Shown piece after piece: positions 15,592-23,771 of a stretch of DNA of 62,262 bases (the stretch's first letter is position 1; every line of letters begins with the position of its first letter). The stretch is from Bacteroidales bacterium (lineage in GTDB: Bacteria; Bacteroidota; Bacteroidia; Bacteroidales; FEN-979). A program made the position numbers and the translations under genes. The stretch is taken from assembly GCA_025355465.1 (NCBI GenBank), contig JANXZO010000004.1, positions 1 through 62,262 on the forward strand. The letters run 5' to 3'. Under the pieces are notes generated by a model. The model saw nothing but the letters and a program-made list of their open reading frames with translations. It searched no databases and was not told where the DNA came from.

Positions 15592-17577
15592 TTAGCTGGT
15601 CCCTCTTGGGATGGTGATCTTGAAAGTAGTACCGGTTGGTCCGGCTTCCGGTTCTGCATTTGAATCAACATGAATCTTCCCTTTGTGCATCTTCACAATG
15701 CCATAGATTAACGCAAGTCCGAGCCCGGTCCCTTTACCTATTTCCTTGGTGGTAAAGAATGGCGTAAAGAGCTTATCGATATGTTCTTTACGTATGCCTG
15801 AGCCGGTGTCGGTAACGATGAACTCAATTTCTGAAGCATCTCCCTTCACGCCGAGTGTCAGCGTTCCTCCCCCCGCCATCGCTTCAATAGCGTTCTTTTC
15901 CAGGTTTGTCAAGACCTGCATCATCTGGTCGATGTCGAGCCGGGCCTGTGGATCGGCGATAGCCGGTTCGAAAATGATCTTAATATTTTCGGGTATTATG
16001 ATAGAGTTAAGACTGTGCTGAGCGAACCTGATAACATCTGTTTCATTCATGTTCACCTGGTTCTTTCGTGCGAAGTTCAGCAATCCGCTAACGATCTTCT
16101 TGCAACGTTCCGCCTGTTCAACAATCAGTTTGAGGTCCTCACGAACAGCATCGTTTTCGGGCGCCTCATCCATCAGGATATTGCTGTACATGGTGATTAC
16201 TCCCAGCGGGTTGTTCAACTCATGTGCGATACCTGCCGATAGCTGACCCATATGGGCCAGCTTCTCCGATTGCTTTAGTGCCGCTTTGGCTTTGGCGAGT
16301 TTTTCATTGGATATATTCAGACTGCTGACCGATTCATGAAGCTTTTCGATGGAATAGGGGAGGCACATCTCTGTTTCTGCAAGCCCTTTCACGATGGCTC
16401 CGGCATGGTCAACGCAGGTGTCATACCCACAGGCCCCACAATTCAGATGATCCTGAGATGCAAATTTACCCATCTCTTCCAGTGCCCGCTGTACTTCACT
16501 GTTGCCGGGAGGTTCGAGCCGTCTGTCTTCAGGGGAAAAGTGCTGGGAAAGGTCTGTTCCGCGGCATGCGGCAATCTCTTTCTCCCATGCTGACCTGTCT
16601 CCGTTCCTGATTTTCTCTTTTACGTAGGCTCCTACGGCATTGCTTCTGGCAAAACGTTTGCCGCCGGGAGTCGCACCAGGCCCCATGATACAGCCGTCGC
16701 AGCAGAGTAACATGAGGTTCTTGTTGCGGATGAAGCCCTCTTCAAATTCCTTGATGGCTTCCTTAAAATTCACCCGGCCTTCTGCAATGATGACATTTTC
16801 TTCAGGAATGCTCTCTTTGCTGTTCGCCGTGAAATACAACCCGCGGCTGATCGGGAAGATTGCTCCCATACTACTTTGCGGAGGGTCGAAATCGGTGGCT
16901 TCAGAATTCTCCGGAGTGATATTAAATTCCCTGAACATCTCTCGTAGTTCGCGAAATGTAAGTACTTCGTCCACCTCCTCGGATTCAGCCTTCTTGGCAA
17001 AGCAGGGTCCGATGAAAACAGTACGCAGATCTTCTCCGTGTCGCGATTTCAGAACACGTGTCATCGCTACCATTGGGGAAACAATCGGCGCCAGGTCGGC
17101 CACGAGTTCGGGATGATAATGCCGGATGTAGTAGACAATAGCCGGGCAATCGGAGGAAATAAGACCCCCCGACGATGAAGCGCTTATTTGCTTCTGGTAT
17201 TCTGCCGCTACGATATCAGCGCCAAACGACACCTCCGTGACGAGGTTAAAACCAATTTTTCTGATCATCCCCACCAGAATCCGGGGGTCGCTGAACTCTT
17301 CAAATTCTGCAGGAAAGCTAGGGGCAATACAGGCAGCGATCTGCAGGCCGGATTTCAGCAGTTTCACCACGGGGTCCACCGACCTGAGGGGGATTTTGGC
17401 ACCCTGACTGCAAACTTTAACACAATTCCCGCAACCGATACATCGATCGTTTAGTACTTCTGCCTGCCCATTGATGATTTTGATGGCCTTGACAGGGCAT
17501 TCTCTCACACAGGTGAAGCAAACCCGGCATCGGTCCTTCAGCGTAAATACGAGTTGCCGGTTATAGGAGTGGCTCAT
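15592..17577 (-). CDS. [FeFe]-hydrogenase-like sensor histidine kinase (HsfB type)
   Basis: The 661-residue soluble sensor has two N-terminal [4Fe-4S] ferredoxin motifs (CRVCFTCVRECP, CIGCGNCVKVCS). A hydrogenase large-subunit H-domain follows at about 70-370, with motifs SSDCPAI (L1), GPCFAKKAE (L2) and CCDGCIMGPG (L3). Next is a CxxC-type Fe-S module (CGACGYDTC) near 395. Then come HisKA (EKLAHMGQLSAGIAHELNNPLG) and an HATPase domain (NLEKNAIEAM, GKGTGLGLALIYGI). The proton-shuttle cysteine of catalytic enzymes is Asp here, as expected for a sensor rather than a turnover enzyme. It overlaps hydA1 by 4 bases and precedes two receiver proteins and rex. H2 or redox sensing is inferred. Confidence 0.88.
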   Translation of the reverse strand: MSHSYNRQLVFTLKDRCRVCFTCVRECPVKAIKIINGQAEVLNDRCIGCGNCVKVCSQGAKIPLRSVDPVVKLLKSGLQIAACIAPSFPAEFEEFSDPRILVGMIRKIGFNLVTEVSFGADIVAAEYQKQISASSSGGLISSDCPAIVYYIRHYHPELVADLAPIVSPMVAMTRVLKSRHGEDLRTVFIGPCFAKKAESEEVDEVLTFRELREMFREFNITPENSEATDFDPPQSSMGAIFPISRGLYFTANSKESIPEENVIIAEGRVNFKEAIKEFEEGFIRNKNLMLLCCDGCIMGPGATPGGKRFARSNAVGAYVKEKIRNGDRSAWEKEIAACRGTDLSQHFSPEDRRLEPPGNSEVQRALEEMGKFASQDHLNCGACGYDTCVDHAGAIVKGLAETEMCLPYSIEKLHESVSSLNISNEKLAKAKAALKQSEKLAHMGQLSAGIAHELNNPLGVITMYSNILMDEAPENDAVREDLKLIVEQAERCKKIVSGLLNFARKNQVNMNETDVIRFAQHSLNSIIIPENIKIIFEPAIADPQARLDIDQMMQVLTNLEKNAIEAMAGGGTLTLGVKGDASEIEFIVTDTGSGIRKEHIDKLFTPFFTTKEIGKGTGLGLALIYGIVKMHKGKIHVDSNAEPEAGPTGTTFKITIPRGTS

Positions 17578-19295
17578 GTTTCTTCTGCCTTGATTCTTTC
17601 CGTATGCAGGAATTGACGGTTACGTTCGCTGTTGGGCTTTGAAAGGAACTTTTCGTAAATGTCGGTGATGATCGGATTCTTATGTGCCACCTTGATCATC
17701 TCCTCGTCATCTACGTCATATAAAGCTTTCATCCTGGTCTTCAGCTTCTTCTCGTCGGAGTCAATCAGTTGCCCGCCACCATTGATGCACCCGAAAGGGC
17801 AGGCCATCACCTCTACGATCTGATAATCGCAACGGCCGGCTTCGATATCATCCAGCAGGGCTTTCGCATTGGCCAGTCCATTCACGGCAACGACATTCAG
17901 AAATTGTTTTCCTATTTTGACTCTCGCCTCCTTGCGGTTTTTTAAACCTCTGAGATCGTTGATCTTTATAGGACTCATCTCCTGACTTGTCATGTTAAAA
18001 TATACAGTCCGAAGCAAACCTTCCAGAGACCCGCCGGAAATCCCAAACAGCATTCCTGCGGAGCTTCGCATACTGAATGCAGTGTCTGTCGGCTCAGGTT
18101 CCAATGTTTTAAAGTCAATGCCAAGAATTTTGATCAACTTCACCAGTTCGCGGGTGGTGATAACCGCATCTACATATTTTGACTTAGTCTCCTTCTGGCG
18201 ATCAAGTTCGGCCTCATGTTTTTTTGATGTACAAGGCATCACGGAAACCACAAAGACATTTTCGGATTTTTGACCGGCCGAGCTGGTGATGTAGCTTTTG
18301 ATTATCCTGCCCATCATCTGCTGTGGCGACCGCGTTGAGGAGAGGTGGCTGATGTACCGTGGGCGCTGGTCTTCAATATATTTCACCCATGAAGGACAGG
18401 AGCTGGTAAACAGTGGAAGCCTTTCCTTGCTGCCGAAGCGCTCATTGAATTCAGCAGCCGCTTCCATGATGACAAGATCACTGGCCATAGAAACGTCAAA
18501 TGCCTGTCTGAATCCCATATCCTTGAATGCCGTCCGAACCAGGTTTGGGATGTCTTTGCTTGCTTTAAGATTGAATTCTTCGGCAATGGATGCAGCTACC
18601 GTAGGAGAAAACTGGATGATGGTATAAAGCTCCGGGTTGTTCAATGCTTCGATAACGGTTTGCAGACCCGGTTTCTCGGTAAGGGCAGCCGTAGGACATG
18701 CCATGATGCACTGGCCGCATTTTACACAGCCGGAGAAGTTAAGTCCTTTGTTGTATGTCGTCCCGATCCGGCTGTCGCTGCCGCGACCAATCACATCAAT
18801 GGCGCTCACGCCCATCACCTCATCGCAAACCCTGATACAGTGGCCACAAAGGATGCACTTGGCAGGGTTTCGTTCAATGCTGGAACATGCACGATCCACC
18901 TGAACATTCTGGCGTTTGGTACGGTAGTTTCGTTCACGGATGTTGAGTTCAGCTGCAAGATCCTGCAATTCGCAGGTGCCGTTACGGTCGCAATACAAAC
19001 AGTCGTCGGGATGGCTGGCAAGGAGTAGTTCAACAAGGGTCTTCCGTGCCTTCAGAACGCGCGGCGAATGGGTTTTGATCTTCATCCACTCCTCCACCGG
19101 GTGTGAACAAGCCGGCACCAGACTGTCAATTCCATCCACTTCAACAATACACATCCGGCATCCGCCGGTTGGGGAAAAGCCAGGCATATAGCAAAGTGTT
19201 GGCACTTTTACCCCCACCCGGTCAAGCACCTCCATGATGGTTTCTCCCCGTTTTGCTGATACTTGCTGGCCGTTAATTTCAATATCAAAAAGCAT
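17574..19295 (-). CDS. hydA: NAD-linked [FeFe] hydrogenase catalytic subunit HydA, copy 1
   Basis: The 573-residue catalytic subunit has an N-terminal [2Fe-2S] domain (C35, C46, C49, C63), a His-Cys3 [4Fe-4S] site (H95, C99, C102, C108) and two [4Fe-4S] motifs (C147-C157, C190-C200). The H-cluster domain has L1 TSSCPSW at 297-303, L2 MPCTSKKHE near 353 and L3 VMACPFGCINGGGQ. A short small-subunit-like tail (HKNPIITDIYEKFL) follows. L1 has Ser at position 299, where catalytic enzymes have the proton-transfer Cys. The tail lacks the GEKSHxLLHTHY end seen in the other two copies. The start is set at ATG 19295, 7 bases after hydB1; an upstream in-frame extension overlaps hydB1 and is not homologous. 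It may be slow, biased or regulatory. Confidence 0.93.
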   Translation of the reverse strand: MLFDIEINGQQVSAKRGETIMEVLDRVGVKVPTLCYMPGFSPTGGCRMCIVEVDGIDSLVPACSHPVEEWMKIKTHSPRVLKARKTLVELLLASHPDDCLYCDRNGTCELQDLAAELNIRERNYRTKRQNVQVDRACSSIERNPAKCILCGHCIRVCDEVMGVSAIDVIGRGSDSRIGTTYNKGLNFSGCVKCGQCIMACPTAALTEKPGLQTVIEALNNPELYTIIQFSPTVAASIAEEFNLKASKDIPNLVRTAFKDMGFRQAFDVSMASDLVIMEAAAEFNERFGSKERLPLFTSSCPSWVKYIEDQRPRYISHLSSTRSPQQMMGRIIKSYITSSAGQKSENVFVVSVMPCTSKKHEAELDRQKETKSKYVDAVITTRELVKLIKILGIDFKTLEPEPTDTAFSMRSSAGMLFGISGGSLEGLLRTVYFNMTSQEMSPIKINDLRGLKNRKEARVKIGKQFLNVVAVNGLANAKALLDDIEAGRCDYQIVEVMACPFGCINGGGQLIDSDEKKLKTRMKALYDVDDEEMIKVAHKNPIITDIYEKFLSKPNSERNRQFLHTERIKAEET

Positions 19296-19302
19296 TTCAG
19301 TT

Positions 19303-21252
19303 TTATTTAAAATAAATGGCACTGAACTTACAACTTTCAAAGCATATCCCACAGCCGGTGCACTTCGATTCCACGATAAAATGAGGCATTTTGAGTGAAC
19401 CGATAATGGCATTTTCCGGGCAACGCTTCTGACAGACATTGCAACCATTACAGAGGTCAACGTCGATAAAAAAGGTCCGCAGGTCGTGACAAACCCCAGC
19501 CCTGCATTTCCGGTCGAAAATATGCTCTTCATATTCATCTCGGAACCATTTCAGGGAGGAGAGGACCGGATTGGATGCGTTCTGACCAAGTCCGCACAAC
19601 GAGGTGTCGCGTATTACTTCGGCGAGGTTTTCCAATTGAACAACCCCTTTAAACCGTTCCAGGGTTTCATGCGAAGACTCCTCTTTCGGTCGCCTCGTAA
19701 TCCCTTCGAGGATTTCGAGCATCCTCTTGGTTCCTTCCCTGCAGGGGATGCATTTACCGCAACTTTCCTTCTGCAGGAAATTCAGGAAGTACTTTGAGAG
19801 ACTTACCATGCAGGTCTCCTCATCGAGAATGATAAATCCACCAAGTCCGACCGGAGCCCCGATCTCTTTCAGCGATTCAAAGCCGATCTCGGTTCCGGTT
19901 TCGGAAGGATAGATAAAAACACCCGATGGACCACCGATCTGCACTGCTTTCAGTGCCTTTCCACTTTTTATCCCTCCGGCAATTTCGGTCACGATTTCGT
20001 TGATCGTGATGCCCATCGGGATTTCGATGAAACCGGTATGAAGGGATTTGCCGGCAATGCTGAAAACCTTGGTCCCTTTACTCTCTTTTGTTCCGATTGT
20101 TTTAAACCATTGGGGCCCATTTTCCATTATGGCGGGTACGTTCGCCAGGGTCTCAACATTGTTTACGATCGTAGGATGGCCGAAAAGTCCTTTCTCAGCC
20201 GGGTAGGGTGGTTTGGCCTGTGGAACTCCGCGCCGTCCTTCAAGACTGGCGATGAGTGCGGTTTCCTCACCGCAAACGAAGGCTCCTGCACCCTGCCGCA
20301 ACAGGATGTTCAGGTTAAACCCGCTGCCAAAAATATTCTCTCCGATAAATCCATACTCTCTGGCCTGCAACAGCGCATTCTCAAGGATCTTCAGCGATTG
20401 TTCATAATCAGACCGAACATAGATATAGGCATTATTTGCCCCGATTGCATAAGCTGCGATGATCACCCCCTCAATCACCCGGTGAGGATCGGCTTCGATG
20501 ATGGCGCGGTCCATAAATGCTCCGGGATCACTCTCGTCGGCATTGCAGACGAGGTATTTCTGGTCGCTGCCCATGTTAAAGGCAATCCTCCATTTCCTGC
20601 CGGTGGGATACCCTCCGCCACCACGTCCGCGCAGTTCACTCAGCTCAATGATCTCACAAGCTTTATCTGCAGTATAATTCAACACTGTTTTATAAAGGGA
20701 CTTGTAGCCTCCGCGTGCCAGGTAGTCATCAATCGAATACGGAGAGAAGATCCCGGCATGCCGGAGAATGTTACGATGTTGGCGGGCAAAAAATGGTAAC
20801 TGGTCCACATACGGTATGTTTGGCCAGTCTTCGTGCCCGCTAACCTTGTATTGTCCGAGTACCGTATCTTCAATAAGCGTGCGGTGGAAGGCAGAATTCA
20901 ACAGGTCTTCCACCTTCTCTTCTGTGGCATTTCTAAAGGAAATTCTTGCTTTGCCGGGTAGTTGCACATCGAGAACAGGTTCAGCAGAGCAAAGTCCGTT
21001 GCAGCCTACGCGCACCAGGTCAACCTCCAGCTTGTTTTCAAGGATATGCCGCTCCACCGCTGCATATGTTTGCGCAGCGCCGGCGATGAGTCCGCAACTG
21101 CCCATGCCAACATAAATTACCGGGCGAACTATTTTCTCACGCCTTAGGTCCGCCAGCCGGTCGGCCGTGCTTTTGTCAAAAATGCCCGAGTAGCTCTTCA
21201 ACACCTTTTCGATAAGGAATTCTTTTGCAGGGAGTGTGGTCGGCGAAGGCAT
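19303..21252 (-). CDS. hydB: NAD-linked [FeFe] hydrogenase flavoprotein subunit HydB, copy 1 (full length)
   Basis: The 649-residue NuoF-like subunit carries FMN and the NAD(H) site. Residues 1-130 are a thioredoxin-like [2Fe-2S] domain (GMGSCGLIAG, RVGCNGLCSAEP). The middle has the FMN/NADH motifs (LRGRGGGGYPTGRKW, GAGAFVCGEETALIASLEG) and the [4Fe-4S] site (ESCGKCIPCREG with SLCGLGQNA). The C-terminus adds two ferredoxin motifs (CNGCNVCQKRCP, CTGCGICFESC). This full set is the arrangement of bifurcating HydB proteins. It starts 1 base after hydC1 and ends 7 bases before hydA1. Confidence 0.95.
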   Translation of the reverse strand: MPSPTTLPAKEFLIEKVLKSYSGIFDKSTADRLADLRREKIVRPVIYVGMGSCGLIAGAAQTYAAVERHILENKLEVDLVRVGCNGLCSAEPVLDVQLPGKARISFRNATEEKVEDLLNSAFHRTLIEDTVLGQYKVSGHEDWPNIPYVDQLPFFARQHRNILRHAGIFSPYSIDDYLARGGYKSLYKTVLNYTADKACEIIELSELRGRGGGGYPTGRKWRIAFNMGSDQKYLVCNADESDPGAFMDRAIIEADPHRVIEGVIIAAYAIGANNAYIYVRSDYEQSLKILENALLQAREYGFIGENIFGSGFNLNILLRQGAGAFVCGEETALIASLEGRRGVPQAKPPYPAEKGLFGHPTIVNNVETLANVPAIMENGPQWFKTIGTKESKGTKVFSIAGKSLHTGFIEIPMGITINEIVTEIAGGIKSGKALKAVQIGGPSGVFIYPSETGTEIGFESLKEIGAPVGLGGFIILDEETCMVSLSKYFLNFLQKESCGKCIPCREGTKRMLEILEGITRRPKEESSHETLERFKGVVQLENLAEVIRDTSLCGLGQNASNPVLSSLKWFRDEYEEHIFDRKCRAGVCHDLRTFFIDVDLCNGCNVCQKRCPENAIIGSLKMPHFIVESKCTGCGICFESCKFSAIYFK

Positions 21253-21253
21253 A

Positions 21254-21718
21254 TTATTCAGTTTTTTCTTTAATCGTACGAATGATCCGCGTCAGATCGT
21301 CGGGGGTTACCATGGGATAATAGGTATCGTTTACTTTTAACACCGGCGCCTGGTTGCAGGCTCCAAGACAATTTACAATCTCAAGACTGAACCTCCGGTC
21401 ACGTGATGTGCTGCCTGCTTTGATCTTGAGTTGTTTCTCAATCTCATTGAGATAGGTAGAAGCCCCAAAAAGGTGACAAGTAGTGCCATGACAGATCTGT
21501 ACATGAAAATGTCCGGCTCTGCGAAACCTGAATTGATCGTAAAACGCCGCTACCCCATAAATTTTGTTCACCGGGAGGTTCAGATATTTCCCGATTTTCT
21601 CCACGGCCTCTTCCGTGAGATATCCTTGTTCCTTCTGTACCTCCTGCAAAATGGGAATCAACCCGTCTTTCTTTTCAGGGGTATACCTGGGAAGGATTTT
21701 TTCAACTATTTCTTCCAT
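21254..21718 (-). CDS. hydC: NAD-linked [FeFe] hydrogenase subunit HydC (NuoE-like), copy 1
   Basis: The 154-residue thioredoxin-like [2Fe-2S] protein is of the 24 kDa NuoE family. A helical N-terminus (LIPILQEVQKEQGYL, IYGVAAFYDQF) precedes the cluster ligands CHGTTC and CLGAC. It passes electrons between HydB and HydA. The ATG at 21718 is chosen over a TTG two codons upstream. It is the first gene of the long hyd1 operon. A -7 box (21746-21753) and a Rex-like palindrome (21783-21800) lie upstream, in the space shared with the divergent sensor gene at 21895. Confidence 0.93.
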   Translation of the reverse strand: MEEIVEKILPRYTPEKKDGLIPILQEVQKEQGYLTEEAVEKIGKYLNLPVNKIYGVAAFYDQFRFRRAGHFHVQICHGTTCHLFGASTYLNEIEKQLKIKAGSTSRDRRFSLEIVNCLGACNQAPVLKVNDTYYPMVTPDDLTRIIRTIKEKTE

Positions 21719-21745
21719 ATGCAAATCCCAAAGCCTTTATTCAGA

Positions 21746-21753
21746 CAAAAATA
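21746..21753 (-). promoter_or_regulatory. -7 box of the hyd1 operon (TATTTTTG)
   Basis: It is a match to TAnnTTTG on the minus strand, 28 bases before the hydC1 start. The -33 region is T-rich without a clear TTTG. Confidence 0.5.
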
Positions 21754-21782
21754 AGCTAATAATTCATATAAAAAAGAATTAC

Positions 21783-21800
21783 CTGTGAAATATTTATCAA
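21783..21800. promoter_or_regulatory. Rex-like operator upstream of the hyd1 operon
   Basis: CTGTGAAATATTTATCAA matches the Rex consensus TTGTGAAATATTTCACAA at 15 of 18 positions. It lies about 30 bases upstream of the hydC1 -7 box and also upstream of the divergent sensor gene. Confidence 0.5.
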
Positions 21801-21881
21801 TGTGAATCAATAAACAGAAACCCAAATTGAATTTTAACGTAAAAACTTTCACTAAACAGACTGGTTCACGAGATATATTGC

Positions 21882-21889
21882 TACTTTTG
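21882..21889 (+). promoter_or_regulatory. -7 box (TACTTTTG) immediately before the hydrogenase-like sensor gene
   Basis: TACTTTTG fits TAnnTTTG but ends only 5 bases before the ATG at 21895, which would make the mRNA leaderless or nearly so. Confidence 0.4.
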
Positions 21890-21894
21890 ATACA

Positions 21895-23760
21895 ATGAAG
21901 ACACCGCTGTTCCAGATTCATGAGGAGACTTGTATAAAGTGCAATTCCTGTGTTAGGATATGCCCTGTAAAAGCCATCCGGGTGGATGTTAACACTGAAT
22001 TTCCGGCCATTATCGATGCACGGTGTATCGGATGTGGCAGCTGTTACCGTGCCTGCTCGCCGGGAGCCATTACTTACCGGAGTTCTGTGGATGAGGCCAA
22101 GGGGATACTCTCTTCAGGCAGCAACGTGGCGGCGATCTGCGATCCCACTATCTCCGGCGAATTTCATGACATTACCGACTATCGGAAATTTGTTGAAATG
22201 ATCAAACAATTAGGCTTTGACTATGTAAGTGAAGTCTCTTTTGCAGTGGATATTGTAGCCGGAAAATACAAGGATCTGTTTGAAAATTTCAACGGCAAAT
22301 ACCACATCACGGCAAATTGTCCGGCCGTCGTTGCATTCGTCGAGAAATATCATCCCGACCTCATCACAAACCTGGCTCCGGTTGTGTCACCGATGATCGC
22401 CGCTGCCAGAGTTGTCAGACAGAAGTACGGACAGGATATCAAAGTCATTTATTTCGGTCCGTGTATTGCCGCCAAAGAAGAAGCCTTACGGTATGAAGGG
22501 GATGCCCGCGTTGATTCTGTGCTGACATTTGTTGAACTCCGGAACCTCTTTACAGAATTCAATATTCGCGAAAGCCAGGTGGAATTTGCGGAATTTGATG
22601 AGCCACTTGGCCATAAAGGCTCGCTTTACCCGATAAGCAATGGCATACTCCAGACAGCCGGGATCAATGAAGATCTGCTAACCGGCGAGGTGATCACCAT
22701 CGAAGGGCGGAACAACATGCTGGATGCCGCACGTGAATTCGACTCCAGGATCGACATCATACGACGCCATTTCAATATTTTTTATGATGAAGGTTGTTTG
22801 ATGGGGCCGGGGACTTCTCCGGGCGGTGAGAAGTTTCTCAGGATGTCGCTGGTTACCGACTATGCCAACAAAAGACTGAAATCCTTCGACAAAGAGCGGT
22901 GGGACGAGGAGATCAGATCTTTCGCCAACCTTGATTTGTCCTGCCACTTCACAGCGGATGATCAGCGATTGCCAATACCGCCGAGCGAAGAGATCGAAGA
23001 GGTACTCAAGATGATCAACCGCGAAGGCCAGATGCACAATGAGATAGGATGCGAAGCCTGCGGCTATGTCAATTGCCGTGAATTTGCCATTGCCATCGTG
23101 CAAGGTCTTGCAACCACCGAGATGTGTCATGTCTTCAGCGGGCGTAACCGTCAGGAATACATCAAGACCCTTCGGTCGACCAACGAAAAACTGGCTAAAA
23201 CGAAAACCGCACTCAAAGATTCGGAAGAGCGGGCGAAGAGAGAGCAGGAGGCACAAAAGGAGTCGGGCGACATTATTTCGTCCATGTTCCAGAAATTACT
23301 TTCAGGAGTGGTCATCATCGATGACAACATGCGGGTCATAAAATCAAACACGGCATTTGTGAGAATCCTTGGAGAAGAGGCGGCCCTGGTGGATGAAGTG
23401 ATCCCGGGGTTGATCGGAGCTGACCTTAAAACTTTGCTTCCTGTGCATTTTTACAAAATGTTCTCCTATGTATTGTCCTCCGATGAAACGATTGAGAACA
23501 AGGATGTCGTATTCGGTGACAATAAACTGAGTGTTTCCATATTTCCAATTCGCAGCCACAAATATGTTGGGGGCATCCTTCGCGACATGTATGTCCCTGA
23601 GGTAAGAAAAGAGCAGATCGTCAACCGGCTTTCGGAGGTGATCGATGAGAATTTTGATATGGTTCAGAAGATCGCTTACCTTCTTGGAGAGGGGGCCGCA
23701 AAAACTGAGCAGATGCTGAATTCAATCATTGAATCGCATCGCAACCCGACCAAAAAATAA
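21895..23760 (+). CDS. [FeFe]-hydrogenase-like sensor protein with PAS-like C-terminal region
   Basis: The 621-residue soluble protein has two [4Fe-4S] motifs (CIKCNSCVRICP, CIGCGSCYRACS) and then the hydrogenase large-subunit domain. The L1-like motif is TANCPAV and L2 is GPCIAAKEE; the L3 region YDEGCLMGPG lacks the first of the two expected cysteines. An Fe-S module (CEACGYVNC) lies near residue 385. A coiled-coil segment (TKTALKDSEERAKREQE) leads into a PAS-like domain (about 465-580: MFQKLLSGVVIIDDNMRVIKSN). There is no kinase domain; the next gene, 11 bases on, is a PP2C-type phosphatase that probably acts as its output. It is divergent from the hyd1 operon. A gas- or redox-sensing role is inferred. 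Confidence 0.87.
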   Translation: MKTPLFQIHEETCIKCNSCVRICPVKAIRVDVNTEFPAIIDARCIGCGSCYRACSPGAITYRSSVDEAKGILSSGSNVAAICDPTISGEFHDITDYRKFVEMIKQLGFDYVSEVSFAVDIVAGKYKDLFENFNGKYHITANCPAVVAFVEKYHPDLITNLAPVVSPMIAAARVVRQKYGQDIKVIYFGPCIAAKEEALRYEGDARVDSVLTFVELRNLFTEFNIRESQVEFAEFDEPLGHKGSLYPISNGILQTAGINEDLLTGEVITIEGRNNMLDAAREFDSRIDIIRRHFNIFYDEGCLMGPGTSPGGEKFLRMSLVTDYANKRLKSFDKERWDEEIRSFANLDLSCHFTADDQRLPIPPSEEIEEVLKMINREGQMHNEIGCEACGYVNCREFAIAIVQGLATTEMCHVFSGRNRQEYIKTLRSTNEKLAKTKTALKDSEERAKREQEAQKESGDIISSMFQKLLSGVVIIDDNMRVIKSNTAFVRILGEEAALVDEVIPGLIGADLKTLLPVHFYKMFSYVLSSDETIENKDVVFGDNKLSVSIFPIRSHKYVGGILRDMYVPEVRKEQIVNRLSEVIDENFDMVQKIAYLLGEGAAKTEQMLNSIIESHRNPTKK

Positions 23761-23771
23761 CCCTTCCCGCA

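Noticed and set aside
17574-19538. An N-terminally extended HydA1 starting at 19538
   Set aside because: The first 81 residues lie within hydB1 in another frame and have no hydrogenase similarity. The ATG at 19295 gives the normal [2Fe-2S] domain start.
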